NCBI GenBank assembly: GCA_965146665.1
Contig: CBCTHE010000009.1
Span: 62,001-126,000, forward strand
Direction: 5' to 3'
Source of the DNA: Ructibacterium sp965146665
Lineage (GTDB): Bacteria > Bacillota > Clostridia > Monoglobales > Monoglobaceae
DNA length: 64,000 nt
Part shown: positions 14,966 to 22,950 of the stretch, one piece after another
Layout of the letters: each line of letters starts with the position of its first letter
Numbering within the stretch: position 1 is the stretch's first letter
Made by a program: the position numbers and the translations under genes
Notes under the pieces: model-generated
The model's input: only the letters and a program-made list of their open reading frames with translations
What the model was told of the DNA's origin: nothing
Database searches by the model: none

Positions 14966-16066
14966 ATGAGTGAAATTAAGAGAATTGGTGTTATGACTGC
15001 CGGCGGCGACTGTCCCGGTCTGAATGCGGTAATCCGCGCGGTAACCAAGACCGCGATCCAGAAGTACGGTCTTGAGGTCATGGGGATCAAACATGGCTAC
15101 CGCGGCCTTTATCTGGGCGGCGATGAATTCATTAACCTGGACCTGCACAATGTTTCCGGCATCATCTCCAAGGGCGGCACCATGCTTTACAGCTCCAATA
15201 AGGATAATCTGTTTGACTATACCTATGTGGACGAGCACGGTCAGGAACAGCACGGAGACGTTTCCGACGTGGGCGTTGAAAACCTGAAAAAAGCCGGCAT
15301 TGACGCGCTGATCGTCATTGGCGGCGACGGCACGCTGACCAGCGGACGCGACTTCGCGCGCAAGGGCGTCAAGGTCATCGGCGTTCCCAAAACCATTGAC
15401 AACGATCTGGCTTCCACTGACACCACTTTTGGCTTTGACACCGCGGTTGCCACCGCGACAGAGGCCATTGACCGTCTCCGCACCACCGCGGAATCTCACA
15501 GCCGTACCATTGTGGTGGAGGTTATGGGCCGCTATGCGGGCTTCATTGCAATCGCTTCCGCCCTGGCCGGCGGCTGTGACGCGGCGCTGATTCCCGAAAT
15601 CCCCTATGACATCAACAAGGTGGCTGAGGCGATCAAGGCCAACCGGGCAAGGGGCAAAAACTTTGCGATTGTTGTTGTTGCAGAGGGCGCAAAGCCTCTG
15701 GGCGGCGATGTGGTTGTCTCCAAGGTTGTGGAGGACAGTCCCGATCCAATCCGCCTGGGCGGCATCGGTGAGGTGATCTCCGAACAGCTGGAGCGTCTGG
15801 CCGGTCTGGAGAGCCGCGCCACCATCCTGGGCCATGTCCAGAGAGGCGGCACCCCCACAGCCAACGACCGGATTCTGTCTACCCGCTATGGCTCCTATGC
15901 GGTGGAACTGCTCATGCAGGGCAAGTTCGGCAACATGGTTACCCTGAACGGTTCTGAACTCAGCTATGATTCTCTGGAGAATGTAATCGGCAAGAACAAG
16001 GCCGTTGAGGAGAGCAGTTACTGGATTCAGGCGGCACGCGCCATCAACATGTGCCTGGGTGACTGA
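14966..16066 (+). CDS. pfkA: 6-phosphofructokinase, mixed-signature (group III-like)
   Basis: 366 residues, longer than the ~320 of E. coli PfkA. Phosphorylates fructose-6-phosphate in glycolysis. It has the N-terminal MTAGGDCPGLNAVIRAV loop, IGGDGTLT (~105) and PKTIDNDL (~130). The Gly after GGD is the ATP-type residue. The Lys of PKTIDND is the one found in PPi-type enzymes, where ATP-type E. coli has Gly. This Gly/Lys mix is known from actinobacterial ATP enzymes. ATP is therefore the probable phosphoryl donor but PPi cannot be excluded. It has a strong TAGGAGG ribosome site. Confidence 0.93.
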   Translation: MSEIKRIGVMTAGGDCPGLNAVIRAVTKTAIQKYGLEVMGIKHGYRGLYLGGDEFINLDLHNVSGIISKGGTMLYSSNKDNLFDYTYVDEHGQEQHGDVSDVGVENLKKAGIDALIVIGGDGTLTSGRDFARKGVKVIGVPKTIDNDLASTDTTFGFDTAVATATEAIDRLRTTAESHSRTIVVEVMGRYAGFIAIASALAGGCDAALIPEIPYDINKVAEAIKANRARGKNFAIVVVAEGAKPLGGDVVVSKVVEDSPDPIRLGGIGEVISEQLERLAGLESRATILGHVQRGGTPTANDRILSTRYGSYAVELLMQGKFGNMVTLNGSELSYDSLENVIGKNKAVEESSYWIQAARAINMCLGD

Positions 16067-16108
16067 TGCGCCCGTTTTTCAAAATTTGAATTAGTTTGAA
16101 AAAAAGGG

Positions 16109-16160
16109 TTGCATTTTGTATTCCGTTATGCTATAATAGTTGACGCTTGTTAAAACAAGC
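16109..16160 (+). promoter_or_regulatory. rpmE promoter and leader hairpin
   Basis: TTGCAT (16109-16114), 17-base spacer, TATAAT (16132-16137). The transcript would begin almost at a compact hairpin GCTTGTT-AA-AACAAGC (16145-16160), ~50 bases ahead of rpmE. Ribosomal-protein leaders that sense their own product are known for L31 in several bacteria; whether this is one is open. Confidence 0.75.
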
Positions 16161-16209
16161 CTGACTTTCGTAAATGATAGATTTTATAGATTGAAAGAGG
16201 TGAAACACA

Positions 16210-16413
16210 ATGAGACAGGGTATTCATCCCGATTACAAGCAGACCACCATCAAATGCGCTTGCGGCAATGTCATTGAGACCGGTTCTACAAAAGAGGACA
16301 TCCGTATTGAAATTTGTTCTGCATGTCACCCTTTCTACACCGGTAAGCAGAAACTGGTTGACACCGGCGGTAGAGTGGATAAGTTCAGAAAGCGTTACGG
16401 TCTGGACAAATAA
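16210..16413 (+). CDS. rpmE: 50S ribosomal protein L31, zinc-binding form
   Basis: 67 residues (MRQGIHPDYKQTTIKCACGN...). The four zinc ligands C16, C18, C37 and C40 (KCACGN, EICSACHPF) are all present, so this is the zinc-requiring C+ paralogue rather than the zinc-free form made in zinc starvation. AGAGGTG precedes the ATG. It is monocistronic with its own promoter, leader hairpin and terminator. Confidence 0.97.
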   Translation: MRQGIHPDYKQTTIKCACGNVIETGSTKEDIRIEICSACHPFYTGKQKLVDTGGRVDKFRKRYGLDK

Positions 16414-16468
16414 GAAGCCCGGCTGTCCTGCTTTTGCAGACGCATGGAGCTTCTCACATTTCAATCAA

Positions 16469-16508
16469 TGCAAAAGACGCGCTGGTTTCCTCGGAGACCA
16501 GCGTTTTT
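16469..16508 (+). terminator. Terminator of rpmE
   Basis: Stem CGCTGGT (16480-16486) with ACCAGCG (16497-16503), inner TCC/GGA pairs, then TTTTT. Outer sequences ATGCAAAA and TTTTTGCAT can extend it. Confidence 0.88.
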
Positions 16509-16611
16509 GCATATGCCAGGGGGAGACCGCCGCCCGCAGCGGATGTTCCCCGCCGTGGAGTTCCATTGGCCATAAGAGAGCCGAAACCATGCGGGCAGAA
16601 AGGCGAACCCT

Positions 16612-17277
16612 ATGAAAGCAGCGATATTTGATTTTAACGGAACCCTGTTCTTTGACACAGATAAGCACCAGAAAGCATGGCGGCTCTACGGCGAGCAGCT
16701 GATGGGCCGGCCGGTGACCGAAGATGAATTCCAGACCTCCATGCTGGGCCGGAACAACAAGCGCATTCTCACCTTCCTGCTGGGCCGGACACCAACCGAG
16801 GCGGAGACATTGGCCATGGGCGGGGAAAAAGAGGCCTGCTACCGCAGGCTCTGCCTCGAGGACCGGGACACCTTTCACCTTGCCCCCGGCGCCGAGGCCT
16901 TTCTTGACAGCCTCAAGGCAGCGGGAATTCCCATGACCATTGCCACCTCCTCTGACCTTGAGAACCTTGATTTTTATTTTGCTCATTTCCCTCTTGCCAG
17001 ATGGTTCGAAAAGCCGCTGTGCGTCTATGAGGACGGCAGCTTTGAGAGCAAGCCCGCACCGGATATTTACCAAAGGGCCGCCGGGCGGCTCCAAACCGCA
17101 CCGGCGGACTGCGTGGTATTCGAGGACGCGCTCTCCGGCATCCGCGCCGCCCACAGCGCAGGCATTGGCCAAATTGTCGCCGTTGCCTCCTCCGCGCAGC
17201 CTGCGTTCTTTGCAGATACCCCCGGTGTCTCCCGGGTGGTTCGCGACTACACCGCTCTGTCCATCCAGACGCTGTGA
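16612..17277 (+). CDS. HAD-superfamily phosphatase/phosphomutase-like protein
   Basis: 221 residues, subfamily I (beta-phosphoglucomutase-like) by its helical cap inserted after motif I. Motif I is FDFNGTL (residues 6-12), motif II IATSSD, motif III Lys KPAPD, motif IV VFEDALSG. The nucleophile Asp is present but the usual second Asp (general acid/base) of DxD is Asn. DFNGT variants recur in related clostridial proteins, so this may be a family trait rather than a lesion. The substrate is probably a small sugar phosphate and is not predictable. It stands between rpmE and an alcohol dehydrogenase with separate promoters. Confidence 0.88.
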   Translation: MKAAIFDFNGTLFFDTDKHQKAWRLYGEQLMGRPVTEDEFQTSMLGRNNKRILTFLLGRTPTEAETLAMGGEKEACYRRLCLEDRDTFHLAPGAEAFLDSLKAAGIPMTIATSSDLENLDFYFAHFPLARWFEKPLCVYEDGSFESKPAPDIYQRAAGRLQTAPADCVVFEDALSGIRAAHSAGIGQIVAVASSAQPAFFADTPGVSRVVRDYTALSIQTL

Positions 17278-17340
17278 GCACTCCGCTCAACCTGCACGAA
17301 AAATTTTCCTGAGAGCTATAAAATATAGTCAGTTTTTCTC

Positions 17341-17392
17341 TTGACACCTATGACATATGCGGTATAATAAAGTCAAAGTTTGATAAAACTTT
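17341..17392 (+). promoter_or_regulatory. Alcohol dehydrogenase promoter with palindrome at the start site
   Basis: TTGACA (17341-17346), 16-base spacer, TATAAT (17363-17368). The inverted repeat AAAGTTT-gata-AAACTTT (17375-17392) begins at the expected transcription start and would let a repressor block the promoter. It does not match the Rex consensus. Confidence 0.8.
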
Positions 17393-17429
17393 AACAATAT
17401 GATATCTATACTATAAGGAGGAATTCATT

Positions 17430-18608
17430 ATGGCTCGTTTTACACTTCCCAGAGATATTTACTATGGCAAAGGTTCAATGGAAGAATTGAAGAATTTAAA
17501 GGGGAAAAAGGCAGTTGTTGTCATTGGCGGCGGCTCCATGAAGCGGTTTGGTTTCCTGGATAAGGCGGTCGCGTATCTGCAGGAGGCCGGTCTTGAGGTC
17601 AGGCTTTTTGAAAATGTGGAGCCCGATCCGTCCGTTGAAACGGTTATGAAGGGCGCGGCCATGATGCGTGAGTTTGAGCCGGACTGGATCATTGCAATGG
17701 GCGGCGGCTCTCCCATTGATGCCGCAAAGGCCATGTGGGTCTTTTATGAGTACCCGGATACCAGCTTTGAGGATATTATCCAGCCCTTCTCCTTCCCGGA
17801 ACTGCGTACGAAGGCAAAATTCCTGGCCATTCCCTCCACCTCCGGCACCGCCACAGAGGTGACTGCATTCTCGGTCATTACCGACTATGCCAAGGGGATC
17901 AAGTATCCGCTTGCGGATTTCAACATCACACCGGATGTGGCCGTGGTGGATCCGGAACTGGCAGAGACCATGCCCCAGAAGCTGACTGCCCACACCGGAA
18001 TGGACGCACTGACCCATGCGGTCGAAGCGTATGTCTCCACGCTGAACTCCCCCTTTACGGATCCCCTTGCCCTCAAGGCCATTCATATGGTATTTGACTA
18101 TCTCCCGGATTCCTATCAGGGCGGCCTGGCTGCAAGGGAGCAGATGCACTATGCCCAGTGTCTGGCCGGCATGGCATTCTCCAATGCGCTTTTGGGCATT
18201 GTTCACTCTATGGCGCATAAAACCGGCGCCGCGTTCAGCACAGGTCATATCCCCCATGGCTGTGCAAACGCCATCTATCTGCCCTTTGTCATCCAGTACA
18301 ACGCCCAGGACGAGACCGCCAAGGGCCGCTATGCGGACATCGCCCGCTCTGTGGGCATGACCGGCTCGGACGAGGAGCTGGTGGCCGCACTCTGTGCCAA
18401 AATTGACGCCTATAACGACAAGCTGAATATTCCCCACACCTTAAAGGAGTTTGGTATCAATGAGTCGGAGTTCCTTCAGAAGCTGGACGCCATTGCGGAG
18501 CTGGCTGTGGGGGATGCCTGCACCGGCTCCAATCCCCGCGCCATCACGCCTGCCCAGATGGCCGCTCTGCTCAAATGCACCTATTATGGGACAAAGGTCG
18601 ACTTCTGA
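17430..18608 (+). CDS. Iron-containing alcohol dehydrogenase
   Basis: 392 residues, a group III (Fe-ADH) enzyme reducing aldehydes to alcohols with NAD(P)H in fermentation. The nucleotide loop is MGGGSPIDAAKAMW (~92), then IPSTSGTATEVTAFSVI. The metal-binding Asp/His are in VVDPELAETMP, TGMDALTHAVEAY and GIVHSMAHKTGAAFSTGHIPHG. It resembles the ADH half of AdhE and butanol dehydrogenases; the chain length of the substrate is not determined. AAGGAGG ribosome site; single-gene unit. Confidence 0.95.
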   Translation: MARFTLPRDIYYGKGSMEELKNLKGKKAVVVIGGGSMKRFGFLDKAVAYLQEAGLEVRLFENVEPDPSVETVMKGAAMMREFEPDWIIAMGGGSPIDAAKAMWVFYEYPDTSFEDIIQPFSFPELRTKAKFLAIPSTSGTATEVTAFSVITDYAKGIKYPLADFNITPDVAVVDPELAETMPQKLTAHTGMDALTHAVEAYVSTLNSPFTDPLALKAIHMVFDYLPDSYQGGLAAREQMHYAQCLAGMAFSNALLGIVHSMAHKTGAAFSTGHIPHGCANAIYLPFVIQYNAQDETAKGRYADIARSVGMTGSDEELVAALCAKIDAYNDKLNIPHTLKEFGINESEFLQKLDAIAELAVGDACTGSNPRAITPAQMAALLKCTYYGTKVDF

Positions 18609-18634
18609 TCTGCTTCGCCATTTGATTTTTCAAA

Positions 18635-18668
18635 GTCCTGCCGGAAATTCCGGCAGGGCTTTTTCTTT
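18635..18668 (+). terminator. Terminator of the alcohol dehydrogenase gene
   Basis: CCTGCCGGA (18637-18645) and TCCGGCAGG (18649-18657) form a 9-bp stem, then GCTTTTTCTTT. Confidence 0.93.
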
Positions 18669-18678
18669 GCATGACATG

Positions 18679-18704
18679 AAAAAAGGAGAAGGCAAGCCTT
18701 CTCC
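18679..18704 (-). terminator. Terminator of spoVM
   Basis: On the minus strand GGAGAAGGC/GCCTTCTCC (18685-18693 with 18696-18704) then six T (18679-18684), 20 bases past the spoVM stop. It lies back to back with the adh terminator. Confidence 0.92.
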
Positions 18705-18723
18705 CCATTGATTTTCCGCAGGT

Positions 18724-18813
18724 CTACTGCAGCGCTTCCGGTTTTTTCATTTTAAAAACCATCCGCAGGATCCCGCGCAGCATTTTGGGTGCTTTGACAA
18801 CAACAATTTGCAT
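18724..18813 (-). CDS. spoVM: Stage V sporulation protein M (SpoVM)
   Basis: A 29-residue protein: MQIVVVKAPKMLRGILRMVF then KMKKPEALQ. It matches the SpoVM pattern (M-x-(I/F)-x-x-(V/I)-K-x-P-K-x-L-x-G-(I/L)-(L/V)-R), including the helix-breaking Pro near position 9 and the Gly/Arg-containing amphipathic helix. In Bacillus, SpoVM recognises the curved outer forespore membrane and anchors SpoIVA to start the coat. A good ribosome site (AAAGGGG) lies seven bases upstream and a strong terminator follows. It was too short for routine gene calls. It shows that the organism descends from an endospore former. Confidence 0.9.
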   Translation of the reverse strand: MQIVVVKAPKMLRGILRMVFKMKKPEALQ

Positions 18814-18841
18814 GATCGTTTCCCCTTTCAAATTGCAATTC

Positions 18842-19018
18842 CTACTTTTTCATCAGATACCAGATACCCAGGACGATCAGCCCGCATCCAAGCAGGGTAA
18901 TCAACAGATAATACGGGATGATATACGCAAGAAAAATGCCCAGTCCCAGAGAAATCAGGATCGGTCCAAGGGGCCAGCATGTATTTTTTCTACAGCCGCA
19001 CCGCTTTCTCTTCCACAT
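18842..19018 (-). CDS. Small membrane protein next to spoVM
   Basis: 58 residues. A basic, cysteine-containing head (MWKRKRCGCRKNTC) is followed by two closely spaced membrane helices (PLGPILISLGLGIFLAYIIP and LLITLLGCGLIVLGIWYL) and a lysine tail. ATG at 19018 is used; a GTG three codons earlier is possible. It lies 28 bases ahead of spoVM and is probably co-transcribed, so a sporulation role is plausible but not shown. No family recognised with certainty. Confidence 0.75.
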   Translation of the reverse strand: MWKRKRCGCRKNTCWPLGPILISLGLGIFLAYIIPYYLLITLLGCGLIVLGIWYLMKK

Positions 19019-19157
19019 GGCTGCCACCGCCTTTCATCCGGGGATTTCCGCTGGCACTCCATCAAAAAATCCACCTACTCTACTATATTCCAATCCCCGG
19101 ATTTGGTGCATCTCATTTCAAGATCAACTGCAATTTGCGCCTCCAATCAAACCCGCT

Positions 19158-20639
19158 CTATTCCAACAGATACGCCGCCTCACAAACCATGCGCGCAGAC
19201 CGCGCCGTCTCCATCTCAGCCGGCCCGAGTCCCCAGCACGGAACCGGCCGCTTGAACGCGATTCCATTTTCCGGATCTCCGCCGCGGTACCCCACCGCCG
19301 TGAGCATATCCGGCGCTGTGCCCGTTTCCCGCCAGCGCCGCAGGGCGGTCAGCGCGTCACCGCCACTCTCGTTTTCCCAGACCGCGTTGGTACCCATGCC
19401 GCGGCTCCCGTGCTCCATTCCAGGAAAGAGGAAATACCGGCAGTATTCCCTCAGAACCTCCGCCCCGCCTGCCTGCGCCGCCGCACGCAGATAATAGTTC
19501 AGCGCGTCCGGAAAGGGGACACAGGGATCCGCACTGCCGGAATACAGAATCAGTTTTCCGCCGTGCCGGTGAAACGCCGTCAGCTCCGCCCGATTGGCGT
19601 TCAGCTCCGGTGCCAGCCGCAGATTGAGAGCTTTAAGATCCTCATTGAAGTCAAACCGGCGGCCGTCATAGTCCGCCCCAAAGACCCAGATAAAGGGATA
19701 AAAATGCGGGCTCTCCTCCGCCTGGCAGTCCGCTATGCCGCACCCATAGCACTCCGCGCCAATGGGCATTCCGTTGTAGATTCTCCTGCCGGTGACCGGG
19801 TTCACAGGCCCCGCATAGACCCGCCGGAGCGCCGCTGTCTGCTCAGCGCTGAGCCAGGACAGCGCTGAGCCAAGGAAACGGATAAAATCCGAAACCTCTC
19901 TGGCCTCCGGCCTTGGAAAGGTGATAAAGGGATCGCCCGGACAGCCGTCTCCCCGGCCCTGATAGTACCGGACCGCACAGCGGCTGATCTCCTGAATCTC
20001 CTCCTGGGAAAACCTTGGCCTTCCGCTTTCTGTGCGGAGCTGTATATGATTCCATAAAAAATAGGTGTGGAGATGGGTGCGGTTGTTCGCGGGCATCCCG
20101 GCGAGAATGCCGTCATAGTCCGCCGGAAACCGCTGGGCCTCCATCAGCCCCTGCTGCCCTCCGGTGGAGCCTCCGAGAAAGTACGCATAGTCCGCCGGTC
20201 TGCCATAGTACGCCCGCACCAGTTCCTTTCCCGCCGCCGTCATCTCATGGGTGGCTCTCCATCCAAAATCCTTCCAGACATCCGGATTTCCGATTCCGCT
20301 GTTCCGTCCCCGGGAGGTGCCGAGATCCGTGTTCGCCGCCGCATAGCCCAGCCGGATATGGCGGGCAAGGGCGTCATAGTCCATGCATCCGCCCATGCCG
20401 CCGTTTCCCAAACCGAGAAAAATGCCGTTCCATTTCTCCGGCAGCCACACCTCTGTGTGAATCAGGGATCCGGCCCCCGGCCGCTTCCGCAGAAGCACCC
20501 GGCAAAATTGCGGCAGATTCTCCAGCCTTGCGCCATCCTCTGTCCGCAGCCACCCGCAGTCCGCATAAACCGTCTCCACAGCCTCCGCGTGTAGGAACCC
20601 GTATTCTTTCAGCCGCATCAGTCTCTCCTGTCTCTGCAT
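19158..20639 (-). CDS. Tannase/feruloyl-esterase-family hydrolase, cytoplasmic
   Basis: 493 residues, alpha/beta hydrolase of the tannase family (PF07519). Catalytic Ser in FLGGSTGGQQG (~167), Asp in YSGSADPCVPFPDA, His in FPGMEHGSRG. The family normally carries a CS-D-HC arrangement, a disulfide joining the residue before Ser and the residue after His. Here both cysteines are Gly, a paired loss. There is no signal peptide, so it acts inside the cell, where a disulfide would be unhelpful. Start at 20639 (GAGGTGA upstream) rather than ten codons earlier. It probably hydrolyses imported phenolic or aromatic esters; the substrate is unknown. Confidence 0.85.
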   Translation of the reverse strand: MQRQERLMRLKEYGFLHAEAVETVYADCGWLRTEDGARLENLPQFCRVLLRKRPGAGSLIHTEVWLPEKWNGIFLGLGNGGMGGCMDYDALARHIRLGYAAANTDLGTSRGRNSGIGNPDVWKDFGWRATHEMTAAGKELVRAYYGRPADYAYFLGGSTGGQQGLMEAQRFPADYDGILAGMPANNRTHLHTYFLWNHIQLRTESGRPRFSQEEIQEISRCAVRYYQGRGDGCPGDPFITFPRPEAREVSDFIRFLGSALSWLSAEQTAALRRVYAGPVNPVTGRRIYNGMPIGAECYGCGIADCQAEESPHFYPFIWVFGADYDGRRFDFNEDLKALNLRLAPELNANRAELTAFHRHGGKLILYSGSADPCVPFPDALNYYLRAAAQAGGAEVLREYCRYFLFPGMEHGSRGMGTNAVWENESGGDALTALRRWRETGTAPDMLTAVGYRGGDPENGIAFKRPVPCWGLGPAEMETARSARMVCEAAYLLE

Positions 20640-20699
20640 GGTCTCACCTCTTGGCCGCCGAAACGGCAAAATTCTCTTTTCGTTTTTGAGGACCTTTGA

Positions 20700-21437
20700 T
20701 CAGTTGGGATTTTGGCCGCATACCGCCAGCGCCCCTGCGGGATCATTGGTGATGATCCGGTCCACCCCCGCGGCCAGCATTTCCCTGATTTGCTCGGGTT
20801 CGTCCACAGTCCAGACATTGACCTGAATCCCCGCGTCATGGGCCCGGCGGACAAACGCGCAATTCACAGCCGAAGCATGCGGGTGCAGCGCGCGAAATCC
20901 ATTTTCTCTGGCATACGCAATCATGTCCATGCCAAAATCCTTCCCATAAAGTGCGCCGAGACAAGCATCCGGAAAGTGTTCCCGGATGCCGGATAATATG
21001 TCATGCTGGAAGGAGGAAAAGACACAGTGCTCCTCCAGTCCATACGCCTTTACCATGCTGACGGTACGAACGCCGATATCGCCAAAGTAAAAACCTGTGC
21101 CGCGTTTGATTTCTATGTTCAAAAACAGGTCCTTTTCCCTGGCAAAAGCAAGGAGTTCCTCCAGACAGGGCACCCGCTCCTCTGTGTACGCCGGAGAAAA
21201 CCATGCCCCCGCGCTGAAGGACTTGATACGCTCCCGGTTGTATTCATAGATAGACCCCTGTCTGTTTTCACATCGGCCAAGCTCGCTGTCATGATGAACC
21301 GCCAGAGTTCCGTCCATCAGCAGGTGTACGTCGGTCTCAATGCCATACGCGCCCAGCTCCTGTGCCCGTCGGAACGCCGCCATGGTATTTTCAGGCCGTT
21401 CCTTGCTTGCCCCGCGGTGTGCCAAAATCTGTGCCAT
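20700..21437 (-). CDS. Glycerophosphodiester phosphodiesterase
   Basis: 245 residues, GDPD-type TIM barrel of the UgpQ class, cytoplasmic. Residues HRG and E in LAHRGASKERPENTMAAF, E/D in YGIETDVHLLMDG and H in VHHDSELGR give the catalytic and metal site; LNIEIK and VNVWTVDEP follow. It hydrolyses glycerophosphodiesters from phospholipid turnover to glycerol-3-phosphate. It lies between the GH32 and tannase-like genes, separated from GH32 by a terminator; a weak promoter (TTGAGG-N18-TAAAAT) overlaps that terminator. Confidence 0.93.
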   Translation of the reverse strand: MAQILAHRGASKERPENTMAAFRRAQELGAYGIETDVHLLMDGTLAVHHDSELGRCENRQGSIYEYNRERIKSFSAGAWFSPAYTEERVPCLEELLAFAREKDLFLNIEIKRGTGFYFGDIGVRTVSMVKAYGLEEHCVFSSFQHDILSGIREHFPDACLGALYGKDFGMDMIAYARENGFRALHPHASAVNCAFVRRAHDAGIQVNVWTVDEPEQIREMLAAGVDRIITNDPAGALAVCGQNPN

Positions 21438-21473
21438 AAGTTTAGCCTCCCTGATATTATTTTATTGAAATGG

Positions 21474-21524
21474 AAAAAGACGCCTCAAAACAGAAGGCAC
21501 TTTCTCCTCCATTTTGACGCGTCT
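21474..21524 (-). terminator. Terminator of the grpB-GH32 unit
   Basis: On the minus strand AGACGCGTCAAAA (21512-21524) pairs 12 of 13 with TTTTGAGGCGTCT (21478-21490) and runs into TTTTT. Confidence 0.8.
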
Positions 21525-21573
21525 CCCATTCTCTGCATCGTTTGATCCAGTTTAACACAGACAATTCCATTTG

Positions 21574-22911
21574 TCAAGGTTCTTTCAGCGCTGTCTGAAA
21601 CAGGCGATACGCCATGCCGTCCGGTACGGCAATATGCCCGATCTCCTCTGTAATCACACAGCTCAGCACCTTTTCGCCCTGATTCACATAGACCTCAACC
21701 GCCGGAAAATCCACAAACAGATCCAACAGACACTGCCCCGGAACAGGGTCTGTGCGCAGGATCAGCTTTCCGTTCCGCACACCGGACAGGGCCCGGTCTC
21801 TGTCCAGACACAGCCTTCCGTCCTCCCGATATATCCGGCAGCCGCCCAACTCAAACGTCCCCCCCTCCGGCAGGCTGATCTGCATCCGGAAGGGACAAGC
21901 AAAGTCCAATTCCCCAGCGGAAACCTCGATGGAGAACATCTTTAAAATATTGGGATGCGGAAAGAAGCAGACCGTGTCTCCCCTGCACTCTGCCACCCTC
22001 GGCAGGCTCATCATCCCCCGCCAAAGTGTACCGTCCGCATTTTGAAAGGCCCGGGGCATACCCAGCCAGCCGATTACCACGCGCCTCCCCTCTGCATCCA
22101 CAGTGCTCTGGGGTGCGTAGTATTCACATCCAAAATCCATGCGCCCATATGTATCGGCTGTTTCAAAGCACTCCTGTGCCATGTCCGACCGGACAAGGGT
22201 CCAGACCGGCCAGCTTACAGTTTCGCCGTCTTCCTGTATCCCCATGGCTGACAGGAGAAGCACCTCCCGCTTCCCGAGCCGGAACAGATCCGGACATTCC
22301 CACATCCAGCCCCAGGTCTCATCCCGCCGGCAATAGGAGAACGCATAGTCCCACTGCAGCGCATCCGTGCTCCGGTAAAACAGGAGCTTGCCGTATTTTC
22401 GTTCTTCATTGGTTCCCAGAACCATATAATACATCCCGTTTTCCCGCCATACCTTGGGGTCCCGGGTATTGAGGGGATCTCCCGCCCTGTTCTCCTCCGG
22501 AGGGAGAATGACCCGTTTATCTCTCCGGTTGTCGAAGGTATACCCATCTCTGGAGATCAGCATGAGCTGCGAGGCGGTCTCCCCGCCCACAGACCGGTGT
22601 ATATCCAGAGGATCAACGTCCTGATACTGTACCCCCGTATAATATAAATACAGCTGTCCGCTCACCTCCAGCGCGCTGCCGGAAAAACATCCGTTCCGAT
22701 CCCACTGCTGGCTTGGATATAGGGCGATGTCCAAATGCTCCCATTCTACAAGATCCGGACTCACCGCGTGTCCCCAGTGCATGGTGCCCCACTCAGGCTC
22801 ATAGGGAAAATACTGATAGAACAGATGATATGCCCCGTGATACCAGATAAAGCCATTGGGATCATTGATCCAGTTTTTGGGCGCCCGCAAATGAATTCTG
22901 TCCCTGTGCAT
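21574..22911 (-). CDS. Glycoside hydrolase family 32 (sucrose-6-phosphate hydrolase/fructanase type)
   Basis: 445 residues without signal peptide. GH32 hallmarks: nucleophile Asp in WINDPNGF (~17), FSGSA (~77), the stabiliser RDP in NTRDPKVW (~151), the acid Glu in WECPDLFR (~209). The C-terminal beta-sandwich follows (~300-445). It cleaves beta-fructosides such as sucrose, sucrose-6-phosphate or short fructans inside the cell. No PTS or sugar permease is beside it, so the import route is elsewhere. Downstream of the GrpB gene by 39 bases. Confidence 0.93.
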   Translation of the reverse strand: MHRDRIHLRAPKNWINDPNGFIWYHGAYHLFYQYFPYEPEWGTMHWGHAVSPDLVEWEHLDIALYPSQQWDRNGCFSGSALEVSGQLYLYYTGVQYQDVDPLDIHRSVGGETASQLMLISRDGYTFDNRRDKRVILPPEENRAGDPLNTRDPKVWRENGMYYMVLGTNEERKYGKLLFYRSTDALQWDYAFSYCRRDETWGWMWECPDLFRLGKREVLLLSAMGIQEDGETVSWPVWTLVRSDMAQECFETADTYGRMDFGCEYYAPQSTVDAEGRRVVIGWLGMPRAFQNADGTLWRGMMSLPRVAECRGDTVCFFPHPNILKMFSIEVSAGELDFACPFRMQISLPEGGTFELGGCRIYREDGRLCLDRDRALSGVRNGKLILRTDPVPGQCLLDLFVDFPAVEVYVNQGEKVLSCVITEEIGHIAVPDGMAYRLFQTALKEP

Positions 22912-22950
22912 GATTCCTTCCTCCTCTTCTGTTTTGTCTGCAGTTTTATC

